Counted from the first letter of the stretch, positions 1-8,884 are shown. The stretch is 64,000 nucleotides of DNA from JAMQPK01 sp963761975 (GCA_963761975.1 CAVXIR010000004.1:248001-312000); one strand, 5' to 3'. Notes: generated by a model from the letters alone, not told the origin. Numbers and translations: made by a program.

Positions 1-588
1 GCGCAGCTCCTGGCCGCGCAGCGCATCGAGATTGCGCACCGGACGGACGTCGATCTGCGAGCCTGGCAGGAACGCACGGACGCCGATATCCACGGCCAGC
101 CCGCCCTTGATGCGCTCGATGACGCGGCCGATGACGACCTTGCGCTCGGCATAGGCCTTCTCGACCTCGTCCCAGATCTTCATCTTCTCGGCTTTTTCGC
201 GCGAGAGCACGACATAGCCGTCGCGATCTTCCGTGCGCTCGAGCAGCACATCCACCGTGTCGCCGGGCTGGACGGTCACCTCGCCGCGCTCGTCGAGAAA
301 CTCGTCGACGCCGATGATGCCTTCAGATTTGTAACCGATGTCGACGATCACTTCCGACGGAGTGACCTTGAGCACCGTGCCCTTCATCACCTCGCCTTCC
401 GCGATGTTCCGGAAGCTGTTATCGTAGATGTCGAGCATCCGGGAGAATTCCTGGGGGTCGACATCCTCATCTTTAAAGGGGGTGAGTACACCTCCCCGCG
501 CTTGGGCTTTGCCGCCCGCGCGAGGGGCCGAACCGGCGCCCTCCGGGACTGCGTCTTTCTGAGTGCGCTCGTCGTCCACGTTCACCAT
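1..588 (-). CDS. rpsA: 30S ribosomal protein S1, N-terminal part (cut by window edge)
   Basis: Reading the minus strand from ATG at 588 gives 196 codons open to the window edge. After a low-complexity N-terminal extension of about 55 residues there is a complete S1 (OB-fold) domain at about residues 62-130 (key stretch GTVLKVTPSEVIVDIGYKSE) and the start of a second at about 150 (GRVIERIKGGLAVDIG). Multi-S1-domain ribosomal protein S1 binds mRNA on the 30S subunit and helps unfold leaders during initiation. A GAGGAGG box lies about 13 bases before the ATG. cmk, its usual neighbour in many bacteria, is about 7 kb away on the same strand. The C-terminal repeats lie outside the window, so their number is unknown. 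Confidence 0.93.
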   Translation of the reverse strand, partial: MVNVDDERTQKDAVPEGAGSAPRAGGKAQARGGVLTPFKDEDVDPQEFSRMLDIYDNSFRNIAEGEVMKGTVLKVTPSEVIVDIGYKSEGIIGVDEFLDERGEVTVQPGDTVDVLLERTEDRDGYVVLSREKAEKMKIWDEVEKAYAERKVVIGRVIERIKGGLAVDIGVRAFLPGSQIDVRPVRNLDALRGQELR

Positions 589-733
589 GCCTTACAAGTC
601 CTCCTCAAGTCGCAATTGCCGGTAATGTATCGGAGACCGGCGCTCCAAGATTCGCTGGCGGGCCTCAGCATGCCTGCCACACCGCAGCGCAACGCGCAAA
701 GGCGGGCGCCTGCTGATTCGCGATAAGCATTAG

Positions 734-763
734 AGTGTAGGTAGTTTATGGGTAAACTGTCAA
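734..763 (-). promoter_or_regulatory. sigma-70-type promoter for rpsA
   Basis: On the minus strand a perfect TTGACA (763-758) is followed after 18 bases by TACACT (739-734). It points at rpsA, whose start is about 145 bases downstream. Only the sequence match supports it. Confidence 0.5.
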
Positions 764-815
764 GGACACCTCGGGCCGATGAGAGGCTCGACGAGGGGCT
801 GAAAGGACGCCAGTG

Positions 816-1460
816 ATGGCAAAACGCAAAGCGGTGGCACGCACCCGGAAGGCCGCACGGAAAACCAGCAGGAAACCAGCGCGCAAGGTCTCCAAGCCAG
901 CGCGTAAAGGCGCTGCCGGCAAGACGCGTGCTCAAGTGGCGCGCCGATCGAGTAAATCAGCCGCACCCCGCAAGGCGGCCGCGCGAAAAGCCGCCGCGCC
1001 GAAGCCGGCCCCGAAGAGCCAGAAGCGATCGACTCCGATTCGGCCAAAGCCGGCTGCCCTCTCGCGCGAACGCCGGCAATTACGTGAAGAGGAAATGGTG
1101 CCGACGCCTCCCTCGACGCTCGGATACGAACCAAAGGCCTCAGGAGCCGAGTCCGGTCAAAACATGTATCACCAGCGGATGCGCGAACATACCGAAGGCG
1201 GTCCGATCCTCACCGGCGGCGACGTGGACGCCGACTGGAACGAGGCGTACTCGAGCGGCGAAGAGACCCCCGGCGGCGACAATCCGACGCCCGATCAGGA
1301 CGTGGTGGAAGAAATCGGCCGTGCGCTCGGCGTCGAGTACGAAGATGCCGAGGAGTTAAAGGGCGCTGAGAAGATCGAGAATCGCGATCGCCACCGGTGG
1401 GAGTACGACCCGGCCAGCGCGGAGGATTACAGGGACAGAAACCGCCGGGATGAGGACTGA
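816..1460 (+). CDS. Histone H1-like basic tail fused to a DUF6335-type acidic domain
   Basis: A protein of 214 residues from ATG 816; a GTG three bases earlier is also possible, and AAAGGACG lies just upstream. The first ~75 residues are almost only Lys, Arg, Ala, Pro and Ser (KAARKTSRKPARK-type repeats), like H1-like or AlgP-type bacterial basic tails that bind nucleic acid. The remaining ~135 residues are acidic and resemble DUF6335: a GGDVDADW block, then GGDNPTPDQDVVEEIGRALGV. The family function is unknown; it is common in cyanobacteria and soil bacteria. The gene is divergent from rpsA and convergent with the next amidohydrolase. DNA or RNA compaction by the tail is an inference. Confidence 0.75.
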   Translation: MAKRKAVARTRKAARKTSRKPARKVSKPARKGAAGKTRAQVARRSSKSAAPRKAAARKAAAPKPAPKSQKRSTPIRPKPAALSRERRQLREEEMVPTPPSTLGYEPKASGAESGQNMYHQRMREHTEGGPILTGGDVDADWNEAYSSGEETPGGDNPTPDQDVVEEIGRALGVEYEDAEELKGAEKIENRDRHRWEYDPASAEDYRDRNRRDED

Positions 1461-1479
1461 CTTCTCGAATCCGTCAGGG

Positions 1480-1545
1480 CAGATGGCAAATGGCTGATGG
1501 CAGAAAGTGCGATCTGCCATCTGCGCTGACACGCCTCCTAGTCTC
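1480..1545. repeat. Degenerate word repeat with inverted arm, between convergent genes
   Basis: The block repeats words around gcagatggcaaatggctgat on one arm and answers with gatctgccatctgc on the other. It can fold as a hairpin and may act as a bidirectional terminator. It is the first of about nineteen such blocks in the window. Confidence 0.6.
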
Positions 1546-1549
1546 CTGT

Positions 1550-3248
1550 CTACTTCGCGTACACGGTCTTCCCGCCGACGATCGTCATCACCGGAGTGAT
1601 GTTCCTGATCTCCTCCTCTGGGCATGTCAGGTAATCGCGATCGAGAACGACGAAGTCGCCCAGTTTCCCCAGCTCGATAGACCCGCGATCTTTCTCAGCG
1701 TGCTGCAGGTACGCGGCCCAGGCCGTGTACATTTTCAGCGCTTCCTGTCTCGTGAGGCGCTCGGCCTGATTGATCACCACCCCCTGGGTCGTCTTGCGGG
1801 TGACGGCAATCCACATGCCTAAAAACGGGTTATAGGCGTTGATGGCAGTGTTCTTGTCCCATCCCACCATGTGATCGCTGCCGCCCGCGAAGATAACGCC
1901 CGCATTCACGAGCGACTTCAGGGGAACGAAGTAACGCATGGCATCCGCGCTCATCACCTTGCTCAGGCTCACACCATCGAAATGCAGCCAGTCGGGCTGC
2001 AGATCGACGATGACCCCGATTTTCTTCGCGCGCGCGATCGAATCCGGCGAGAGGAAGCTGGCGTGAATCCAGTGCGAGCGCGTCGGCGAGATCGGCTTTT
2101 CCTTGTTGAGCGCTTCGAACGTGGCCAGCAGCGCGTCGACCGCGCCGCCGCCCTGCGAGTGCGCAGAGAGCTGCCACCCCTTGTTGTATGCGGCGCGCAT
2201 GATGGCGAGCAGTCCATCGGGAGTGAAATTGATGAGGCCGCGGTTCTTGGGATCGTCGATGCCGAAAAGCTGGGCGCCGAACGGCCCGTATGGCTCGCGC
2301 ATGTACGCTGTGCCGGCGTTCATGCCACCGTCGAGCCCGACCTTGAAACTTCCCCACTTCAGCCAGTCGTCACCTTGACCGGTGGTCCAGGTCGACTTGG
2401 CAATCTCTTCGAGACGAAGCCTTGCCGTCATCACGACGCGCACCGGCAGGCGGCCCTGCTTTTTTAGAATGCTGTACAGCGCAAAGGCTTCTGCGCTCGT
2501 GCCTCGATCGCCCACCGACGTCAACCCGGACGCTGAATATCGCTTCAGCATCTGCTCGAGCGCGTCGAGCTGTTCCTGCTCGGTGAACGATCGCGGCCGC
2601 GGCGGGTCTTTGATCAAGGTGGTCGCCCGGCCGACGAGAATGCCGTTCGGTTCGCCGTTGGCGTCCTTCACGATGCGCGCGCCTTGCGGATCGGGCGTCT
2701 CTCTTGTAATCCCGCTCGCCTTCAGCACGTACCGAGTTGACCGCGGACGCATAGCTCGCGTCGTAGAAGACGGGATGATCGGTCGAGGCATCGAGCACAG
2801 TGCGGTCAGGCATCCGCATCTCGGCCAGTCGGCCCGGGAACGTTTTGGGAACCTGGATCCACTGCCCTTTTGGCGTCTTGGCGGCCTGCTCGCGAATGTA
2901 ATTCTGGATGTCGGCAAACGAACGCAGCACGGCAAACGGCGTGTTGTGCTCGCTCAGCGCCGCGCCGAGGGGGTGCATGTGAGTGTCGGTGAGCCCCGGC
3001 AGCACGGTCTGTCCCTTGAGATCGACGACCTGCGTCTTGGCTCCCTTCTCGCGCCCAAGGACGTCGGCCGAGCGGCCCACTGCCACGACGCGGCCGTCCT
3101 TCACCGCCACTGCCTCGACGATCGAAAACGTAGAATCGACGGTAATGATTTTTCCGTTGTGAAGAATGAGGTCTGCATCAGCCGCTATCAGAGGCGCGGC
3201 AGACAAGACGAGGGCTACGACCAGCGGAAAAATTCGAACCGGCATCAT
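1550..3248 (-). CDS. Secreted YtcJ-like metal-dependent amidohydrolase, interrupted by a +1 frameshift
   Basis: ATG at 3248 (a second ATG is at 3245) opens a signal peptide (MPVRIFPLVVALVLSAAPLIA) followed by the composite beta-sandwich of amidohydrolases (LILHNGKIITVD), the metal-binding DTHMHPLG and, after the break, TSVGDRG, HSQGGGAVDAL, HWIHASF and GGSDHMVGWD. The C-terminal GDFVVLDRDYL segment ends at 1550. About 565 residues is normal for this family (urea/carbamate-type amide hydrolases of unknown substrate). The frame breaks at GTACCG (2729-2734 on the plus strand). Dropping the doubled C joins AVNS to YVLKASGITR. This is a single lesion in an otherwise intact gene, so sequencing error is as likely as real decay. 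Confidence 0.85.
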
Positions 3249-3337
3249 GACACCCCCAGAAGATTTTCGCGCGAGGTTCGCGCGAGAATATCGTTGCCGT
3301 TCGTAACGGTCAAGGGGAAGAATGACCGTACACAACC

Positions 3338-4186
3338 GTGCACGTCAGAGCCATGCGCAGCGAGGACATTCCCGCTGGACTTCGATTGTGCCGCGCGGCC
3401 TCGTGGAATCAGGTGGCGGCCGACTGGGAGCTGTTCCTTACCGCGAGCCCGGATGGCTGTCGCGTGGCGACTAGCGAAAATGGCGACGTTGTCGGCACCG
3501 TGGCTACGATCGGCTACGGCGATGCCTTTCGCTGGATCGCCATGGTGCTGGTCGATCCGTCGTACCGCCGCGCAGGAATCGGCACACAACTGCTGAAGGA
3601 ATCCCTGGCGCTTGTCGGCGACGCGACCGCGCGCCTCGATGCCACCCCTGCCGGTCGCGGTGTGTACGTGCCCCTGGGGTTTCGCGAGGAGTATGGATTG
3701 CAGCGAATGATGCGAGCGCGGCGGTCAGACCCCGCTGACGAAAGCCCGTCCCGACCCACTCACGTCCGGCGAATGACCAACGCCGATTTTGTCGACGTGT
3801 TGAAGGAGGATCCTGTCGTGTTCGGCGCCGACCGACGAATATTGCTCGCAATGCTGCGCGCTCAGGCGCCAGAGTACGCCTGGGTGATTGGCGGAGGACA
3901 GATCGACGGCTATCTCTTCGGCCGGCATGGCTACGCGTTCGAACATCTTGGTCCGGTTGTCGCGCGTGACGAATCTCACGCCCGCCTGCTCGTTGAGGCG
4001 TGCACGGCGGCGCATGCCGCCCGGTCCTTTATCATCGATGTGCCTCTCCAGCCGTCGTGGATTGGCTGGCTCGAGTCGGCTGGTTTCACTCTGCAACGGC
4101 CATTCACCCGCATGTGCCGGGGAGCGCGGCCGTTCCACGAGCGTCGCGATCAAATGTTTGCCATCGCGGGTCCGGAATTCGGGTAA
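3338..4186 (+). CDS. GNAT family N-acetyltransferase
   Basis: A protein of 282 residues from GTG 3338, reading HVRAMRSEDIPAGLRLC, a typical GNAT first strand and helix. The acetyl-CoA loop appears as VDPSYRRAGIGTQLL (about residues 72-86), followed by LDATPAGRGVYVPLGF. A second, C-terminal half (about 140-282) resembles the extra GNAT-like domain of two-domain acetyltransferases. The substrate cannot be read from sequence. Its stop is six bases before the next ORF, so it probably heads an operon with the epimerase and DapA-like genes. Confidence 0.85.
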   Translation: MHVRAMRSEDIPAGLRLCRAASWNQVAADWELFLTASPDGCRVATSENGDVVGTVATIGYGDAFRWIAMVLVDPSYRRAGIGTQLLKESLALVGDATARLDATPAGRGVYVPLGFREEYGLQRMMRARRSDPADESPSRPTHVRRMTNADFVDVLKEDPVVFGADRRILLAMLRAQAPEYAWVIGGGQIDGYLFGRHGYAFEHLGPVVARDESHARLLVEACTAAHAARSFIIDVPLQPSWIGWLESAGFTLQRPFTRMCRGARPFHERRDQMFAIAGPEFG

Positions 4187-4192
4187 CGCGCC

Positions 4193-5228
4193 ATGAACGT
4201 GCTTGACGGACTGACAACTGAGGCCGACCTCGACGACCGCTTGTCCTCTCCGAGCGAGCCGGACGTCGCGTTCTGCCGCCGCCTCGACGGTGATGTGCTC
4301 GTGCTCGGGGCGACAGGCAAAATGGGACCGTCGCTGGTGCAGCGCGCCGTGCGTGCGATCGCTGCGGCAGGCGTTCATCACCGCGTGTTGGCCGCCTCGA
4401 GGTTCTCGTCGGTACTCGATGAGGCGGGCGCTCGAAGAGGCGGGGGCCACGGCGGTTGCAGTGGACCTTCTCGACCCGGCGAGCGTTCAGGCGCTGCCCG
4501 ACTGCCCGAACGTCCTGTTCCTGGCCGGACGCAAGTTCGGTTCAACGGACAACTCGGCTCTCACGTGGGCCACCAACACGATCGTTCCAGCACACGTGGC
4601 CCGCCGTTTTGCGCATTCCCGCATCGTCGCGTTTTCGACCGGCAACGTGTATCCGTTCGTGCCTGTCTCGTCGCGAGGCAGCAGCGAGAGCGATTCGCCC
4701 GCCCCCCGCGGCGAGTACGCGCAGTCGTGTCTCGGACGCGAACGCGTGTTCGAATACTATTCGCGCGAGCACGGCACGCCGACGCTGCTGTTCCGTTTGA
4801 ACTACGCGGTCGATCTGCGCTACGGCGTGCTCGTCGACATTGCACGCGCCGTGAAAGCCGGACGACCGATCGATCGAACGGTCAGCCATTTCAACGTCAT
4901 CTGGCAGGGCGACGCCAATTCCTACGCCCTCCGCTCGCTGGACGGGTGCGCGTCGCCTCCGCGTGCACTCAACGTGACCGGTGGGGAGGCGCTCGAGGTC
5001 ACCGAAGTGGCGGAATACTTCGGTCGTCGATTCGGTCTGCAGCCTGCGTTCTGCGGGCAACCTGGCGGCGAGGCGCTTCTCAGTGATGCTCGCGCCTGTC
5101 ACGCGTGGCTCGGTTCTCCGCAAGTGTCGTCGGCCGAATTGATGGACGGGGTCGCGCGCTGGCTCGAGCAGAACGGAAGAACGCTCGACAAACCGACGCA
5201 CTTCGAAGCCGCCGACGGAAAGTATTAG
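4193..5228 (+). CDS. NAD-dependent epimerase/dehydratase family protein, frameshifted
   Basis: ATG 4193 gives VLVLGATGKMGPSLVQRAVR, a Rossmann GxxGxxG dinucleotide site at about residues 36-55. The second part continues in another frame with AVDLLDPASV, NVLFLAGRKFG, FSTGNVYPF, the short-chain-dehydrogenase-type Ser followed by Tyr (EYAQSCLGRERVF lacks the classical YxxxK but keeps the position), and a C-terminal substrate domain. The two parts join if one G of CGGTAC (4410-4415; GTACCG on the other strand) is removed, giving SSYSMRRALEEAGATAV. Total length would be about 345 residues. The gene sits directly before the DapA-like gene (stop 5228, start 5229), which suggests a shared catabolic pathway for a sugar acid; the substrate is unknown. 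Confidence 0.75.
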
Positions 5229-6353
5229 ATGGAGCTGCGGGATCTTCGCTCGCGACTTCTTGACGGGATGGTGATTCCCGCGCATCCACTCGCGCTCGAT
5301 TCGACGCGCCGACTCGACGAGCGCCGCCAGGCGGCGCTGACCCGATATTACCGGGCGGCCGGGGCAGGCGGTGTCGCTGTCGGTGTACACACAACTCAGT
5401 TTGGAATTCGGGATGCGAACGTCGCGCTTCTCGAGCCCGTACTTGCCATTGCCGCCGACGTCGCACGCGAGGGCCCGAACAGTCCCTTGCTCATCGCCGG
5501 CATCTGCGGCGAGGCGAGACAGGCGCGTCGTGAAGCGGAGCTCGCGCTGCGTCTTGGCTATGACGCCGGTCTCGTCAGCCTCGCGGCCCTCAAGCGGGCG
5601 TCGCACGACGAGCTCGTCGCACACTGCCGCGCGATTGCCGAAATCATTCCGGTGTTCGGCTTCTACCTGCAGCCGGCGGTCGGCGGCGTTCTCCTGAACT
5701 ACGAATTCTGGCGCGCCTTCTTTGAAATCCCCGATGTGGTCGCGGCCAAAGTGGCACCCTTTAACAGGTACTACACGATCGATGTCGTGCGGGCGCTGGC
5801 CGACGCTGGCCGACAACACGAAATCGCGCTCTACACGGGCAACGACGACAGTATCGTCGTCGATTTGCTCACCGAGTTTCGCGTAGGCACGATCGTCCAT
5901 CGTCCATCGTCCATCGTCCATCGTCCGGACGATCGACGATCGACGATCGACGATGGACGATCGACGATCCACGGTCTGCAGCCGCTTCACTTCGTCGGCG
6001 GCCTCCTGGGTCAGTGGGCGGTGTGGACCAGGCGTGCTGTCGACCTGCTGGCAGCCGCCAGAACGTGTCGTATGCAGAAAGGCAGCTGCGCCTGGGAGAT
6101 ACTCGCGCAGTCTGCACCGCTCACCGACGCCAACGCCGTGTTGTTCGATGCGCGGAACAATTTCGCAGGCTGCATCGCGGGACTGCATGAAATTCTCCGG
6201 CGTCAGGGACTGCTCGAAGGCCGCTGGTGTCTCGATCCCAACGAGGATCTCTCACCCGGGCAGCTGCAGGAGATCGACCGCATCTGCCGCGCATACCCGC
6301 AGTTGCAGGACGACGATTTCATCGCACAGCACAAGGACGAGTGGCTGCGGTAG
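5229..6353 (+). CDS. Dihydrodipicolinate synthase (DapA) family aldolase-like protein with a repeat insertion
   Basis: A protein of 374 residues. The N-terminal part, PAHPLALDSTRRLDERR, then RYYRAAGAGGVAVGVHT, ALLEPVLAIA and LLIAGICGEARQARREAELA, has the strand-helix pattern of the DapA/N-acetylneuraminate-lyase TIM barrel, and AAKVAPFNRYYTIDVVRAL contains the position of the Schiff-base lysine. About 25 residues at 222-247 (VHRPSSIVHRP onward) are the in-frame translation of a palindromic word repeat (5891-5970) and are foreign to the fold. The gene follows the epimerase without a gap. It is probably an aldolase or dehydratase acting on a sugar-acid derivative; whether the enzyme tolerates the insertion is open. 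Confidence 0.75.
   Translation: MELRDLRSRLLDGMVIPAHPLALDSTRRLDERRQAALTRYYRAAGAGGVAVGVHTTQFGIRDANVALLEPVLAIAADVAREGPNSPLLIAGICGEARQARREAELALRLGYDAGLVSLAALKRASHDELVAHCRAIAEIIPVFGFYLQPAVGGVLLNYEFWRAFFEIPDVVAAKVAPFNRYYTIDVVRALADAGRQHEIALYTGNDDSIVVDLLTEFRVGTIVHRPSSIVHRPDDRRSTIDDGRSTIHGLQPLHFVGGLLGQWAVWTRRAVDLLAAARTCRMQKGSCAWEILAQSAPLTDANAVLFDARNNFAGCIAGLHEILRRQGLLEGRWCLDPNEDLSPGQLQEIDRICRAYPQLQDDDFIAQHKDEWLR
5891..5970. repeat. Palindromic word repeat inside a coding region
   Basis: About five copies of cgtccat on the left arm are followed at once by copies of cgatcga/ggacgat on the right arm, the approximate reverse complement. The block keeps the reading frame of the DapA-like gene open. The same kind of block otherwise lies between genes. 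Confidence 0.75.
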
Positions 6354-6381
6354 GGCGGCCATGCCCTTGACGGCGAGCCAT

Positions 6382-6408
6382 GGAGTAAATATACTCCTGA
6401 TCAGGAGT
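6382..6408. promoter_or_regulatory. Palindromic operator of the RES-Xre toxin-antitoxin operon
   Basis: GGAGT/ACTCC half-sites occur three times. GGAGTaaatatACTCC (6382-6397) overlaps the perfect 16-base palindrome ACTCCTGATCAGGAGT (6393-6408). The AGGAG of the second half is also the ribosome binding site of the antitoxin TTG start at 6416. Binding by the Xre-type antitoxin would cover both promoter region and ribosome site, which fits autoregulation. Confidence 0.6.
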
Positions 6409-6415
6409 CTCAACC

Positions 6416-6850
6416 TTGGGCCATCCGCTTCGCTATCCCGCCACCCGCTATCGCACTGACGTGCCCGCCGATCTCGGCGCGCGCGATGTGCGCGAGCGCC
6501 TGTCGGCGCCAGGCCTCACGGCGTTTTTCAACATCATGACGCGCTGGAAGGTGCGCGACGAGGACGCTCGAGCGCTGCTCGGCGGCGTCACCAACGGACC
6601 GTTTTACGAAATGAAGCGGAATCCCGACCGCGTTCTCGACCGCGATCGCCTGACGCGCATCTCATATCTCGTCGGCATCTTCAAGTCGCTGCACATTCTC
6701 CACGCTCGCAGCCTGGCGAACGAGTGGGTCCACCTGCCGAACAATAATCCGATCTTCGCCGGCCAGACCCCGCTCGCGTACATGATTCACGGCGGCTTGC
6801 CGGCCATGCAGACGGTGAGGCGCCTGCTCGACTCGCGCCGCGCCGGCTGA
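6416..6850 (+). CDS. Xre/MbcA/ParS-type antitoxin (DUF2384 toxin-binding domain)
   Basis: A protein of 144 residues. The TTG start at 6416 is chosen because AGGAG lies eight bases upstream and no ATG gives a fuller protein. The N-terminal and middle part is a helical Xre-like DNA-binding region (ALLGGVTNGPFYEMKR). Residues ~98-144, EWVHLPNNNPIFAGQTPLAYM with GGLPAMQTVRRLLD, are the typical MbcA/ParS toxin-binding domain. Antitoxins of this family neutralise RES-domain toxins and repress their own operon. The stop overlaps the toxin start (TGATG). Confidence 0.88.
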   Translation: MGHPLRYPATRYRTDVPADLGARDVRERLSAPGLTAFFNIMTRWKVRDEDARALLGGVTNGPFYEMKRNPDRVLDRDRLTRISYLVGIFKSLHILHARSLANEWVHLPNNNPIFAGQTPLAYMIHGGLPAMQTVRRLLDSRRAG

Positions 6851-7545
6851 TGAGGGTTCCCCCGGTTTCCCTGATTCGTCAATTCGATACCCATCGGCTC
6901 GTACCGTCGCGGCACCTGCCGAAAGGCGACAGCGTGCTCGTGGACATTGGCGAGGACGAATCGCACATGGCAGCCCTCTTCGAGCTCGACGCCGCCACCA
7001 ACGATCGATTGCTTGCCGCCGAGCAGCGGCTGCCTGGTATCGGGCTCGAGGAGCTGGTGTTTGCCGTGCCGCATGCCAGCGTCATCAATGCCGCCTTCTG
7101 CCATCCCAACCCCCTTGGCAGCCGCTTCAGCGGGCCCGACCGCGGTGCGTGGTACGCTGCGTTCGCGCTGACAACCGCACAGGCGGAAGTGGGATTTCAC
7201 AAGTCGGTCCAGCTGGCCGAGATCGGCCGCTTCGAAGATGCCGTCACCTACGACGATTACGTCGCCGATTTCAGTGCGAGCTTTCACGACCTTCGGCGCG
7301 CGCAACGCTTTCGCGCGTGCCTCGATCCGGAAACGTACGTGGCGTCACAGGCCCTGGCCGAGGGGTTGCTCGAAACCGGATCGCTCGGCGTCGTCTATCC
7401 GAGCGTGCGCCACAAAGGCGGCACCTGCCTGGCCTGTTTCAGACCTGCACTCGTCACCAACGTCAGGCGGGGCAAGACGTACCGTTTTGTCTGGGAGGGT
7501 GGGCCGGAGCCGATCGTCACGCTCGAGCGCCCATCGCCTTCGTGA
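6850..7545 (+). CDS. RES-domain toxin
   Basis: A protein of 231 residues starting at the ATG that shares one base with the antitoxin stop. RES signature positions are visible: an Arg-rich start (HRLVPSRHLP), then SRFSGPDRGAWYAAF, the conserved Glu in TAQAEVGFHK, and YPSVRHKGGTCLACF with the conserved Ser. RES toxins such as MbcT and PP_2434 degrade NAD+ and stop growth until neutralised. The last 29 bases overlap the 3' end of cmk on the other strand. Confidence 0.88.
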   Translation: MRVPPVSLIRQFDTHRLVPSRHLPKGDSVLVDIGEDESHMAALFELDAATNDRLLAAEQRLPGIGLEELVFAVPHASVINAAFCHPNPLGSRFSGPDRGAWYAAFALTTAQAEVGFHKSVQLAEIGRFEDAVTYDDYVADFSASFHDLRRAQRFRACLDPETYVASQALAEGLLETGSLGVVYPSVRHKGGTCLACFRPALVTNVRRGKTYRFVWEGGPEPIVTLERPSPS

Positions 7546-8203
7546 CAATCTCGAGCACGCGCTCGACTGTTTCGTCGATCGACAGCGCCGTTGTGTCCAG
7601 CCTGATGGCGTTCTGAGGAACCATTAGTGGTGAGCTCGATCGCGTTCGATCGGATAAATCCCGTGCCTCGAGCTCGAGTGCGACATCCGAGGCGGCTGCG
7701 GCACGGCTCAATCCATGCGCCGGATCGGCAGCCCGTCGGCGCGCGCGCTCTTCAGGCGATGCATCCAGATAAATCTTAACGTCGGCACTCGGAAACACGA
7801 CCGAGCCGATGTCGCGCCCTTCCATGACGACACCGCCGCCCTCGCCTTCTTTGCGCTGACGCGCGACTAATGCTGCACGGACTCGTGGCAGCCGCGCCGT
7901 GGCGGCCGAGGCCCGATCGATTTCCGGAGTGCGGATCTTGGTCGTCACGTCGTACCCGTCGATGACGACCAGCCCCGGTGCGACGGTCAGCATGGCATGT
8001 TGCGCCACGTCTGCAACCGCGTCTTCGTCTTCCAGTGACAGTCCGTCGTGAACGGCTTTCCAGGCAACCGCCCGGTACATGGCTCCGGTGTCGACATGTC
8101 TGTAACTGAGACGTTTCGCAAGCTCACGAGCAACGGTACCCTTGCCGGCACCGGACGGGCCATCAATTGCAATGATCAGAGGACGCGAATCTGAATCCAG
8201 CAT
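7517..8203 (-). CDS. cmk: Cytidylate kinase
   Basis: A protein of 228 residues from ATG 8203. The P-loop is DGPSGAGKGTVAREL (about residues 14-28), followed by YRHVDTGAMYRAVAW, the CMP-binding insert typical of bacterial CMP kinases, MEGRDIGSVVFPSADVKIYLDAS, and the lid arginines EERARRRAAD. It phosphorylates CMP and dCMP in pyrimidine nucleotide recycling. rpsA, its common neighbour, lies about 7 kb downstream on the same strand, with the amidohydrolase, DapA and toxin-antitoxin genes in between. Confidence 0.95.
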   Translation of the reverse strand: MLDSDSRPLIIAIDGPSGAGKGTVARELAKRLSYRHVDTGAMYRAVAWKAVHDGLSLEDEDAVADVAQHAMLTVAPGLVVIDGYDVTTKIRTPEIDRASAATARLPRVRAALVARQRKEGEGGGVVMEGRDIGSVVFPSADVKIYLDASPEERARRRAADPAHGLSRAAAASDVALELEARDLSDRTRSSSPLMVPQNAIRLDTTALSIDETVERVLEIVTKAMGARA

Positions 8204-8205
8204 TG

Positions 8206-8304
8206 GTAGATTGGCAGATTGGAAGATGAATGATCAATGAATTATGGCGTGAAACGTTCCAATCACCGAATCTCTCAATCAATCTGCCTGCCAATCTGCC
8301 AATG
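8206..8304. repeat. Word repeat with inverted arm upstream of cmk
   Basis: The words ggtagattggcagattgg on the left and caatctgcctgccaatctgccaat on the right are inverted copies around an AT-richer centre. The block fills the gap between the DUF6644 stop and the cmk start. Confidence 0.65.
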
Positions 8305-8772
8305 CTAGTAGAAACCTATACCCCGTCCCATCAAGCCCACACCGCTCCAAAGCAATACCGACACGAGCGCGACGGTCTTCATCAGCCATGGTGTGGCTGC
8401 ATCGTTTTCGGTGACCCTGCGGCGTAAGGTGAAGGTAAAGAGGATCGCGAGGGTCAGAAACATCATTTTCAACCAGAAGGGTGGGCTGTAGTAGCACTTG
8501 AGCGCTTCCGACGCAAAGAGCAGCGCGCCCGTCACAATCATGACTGCCAGGCTGCCGATCAGCCATGGTTGTGCGTCTCGCGCAATGGCCGCAACCGGCT
8601 GCGTCCGCAGCGTCAACCCGGCGAGACGCAGATCGACGACGAGCACGGCGCCGCCGATCAGCGCGAGCGCGAGCAGGTGCATCGCTTCGATGATCGGAAA
8701 TAGCCACACCGATTCGCGTATCGCGAGCCCGAGCGCCGAGTCCTGACACCACTGAAAGAAGGGCAAGAGCAT
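8305..8772 (-). CDS. DUF6644-type membrane protein (second copy)
   Basis: A protein of 155 residues with four predicted membrane helices. It starts MLLPFFQWCQDSALGLAIRE and has the family pattern IRES.W.FPIIEAMHLLALALIGGAVLVVDLRL. It is paralogous to the gene at 8885-9397 (ALRESLWVYPIIETVHVLGL). Members of this family are often found beside DUF6152 genes, as here. The function is unknown; the paired His and Trp in the first helices could bind a heme or metal, but that is speculation. Confidence 0.75.
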   Translation of the reverse strand: MLLPFFQWCQDSALGLAIRESVWLFPIIEAMHLLALALIGGAVLVVDLRLAGLTLRTQPVAAIARDAQPWLIGSLAVMIVTGALLFASEALKCYYSPPFWLKMMFLTLAILFTFTLRRRVTENDAATPWLMKTVALVSVLLWSGVGLMGRGIGFY

Positions 8773-8775
8773 GAT

Positions 8776-8884
8776 TCTCCGGTTCGTTGAGTTCGTAAGG
8801 TTCGTTTAGTTCGTAAGGTTCGTGGGTTCGTCAGGTTCGTTGGGTTCGTCGGTTCGTGGGTTCGTCGTTCGTCGGTTCGTCGGT
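8776..8884. repeat. GGTTCGT tandem word repeat
   Basis: At least twelve degenerate copies of ggttcgt/gggttcgt/agttcgtaa stand head to tail between the two DUF6644 genes, without an inverted arm. Copy spacing is irregular (6-9 bases), so this is not a CRISPR. Confidence 0.75.

Noticed and set aside
8776..8884. CRISPR array
   Set aside because: The repeat unit is only 7-9 bases, degenerate, with no constant-length unique spacers and no cas genes. The same holds for the blocks at 19816 and 23312.
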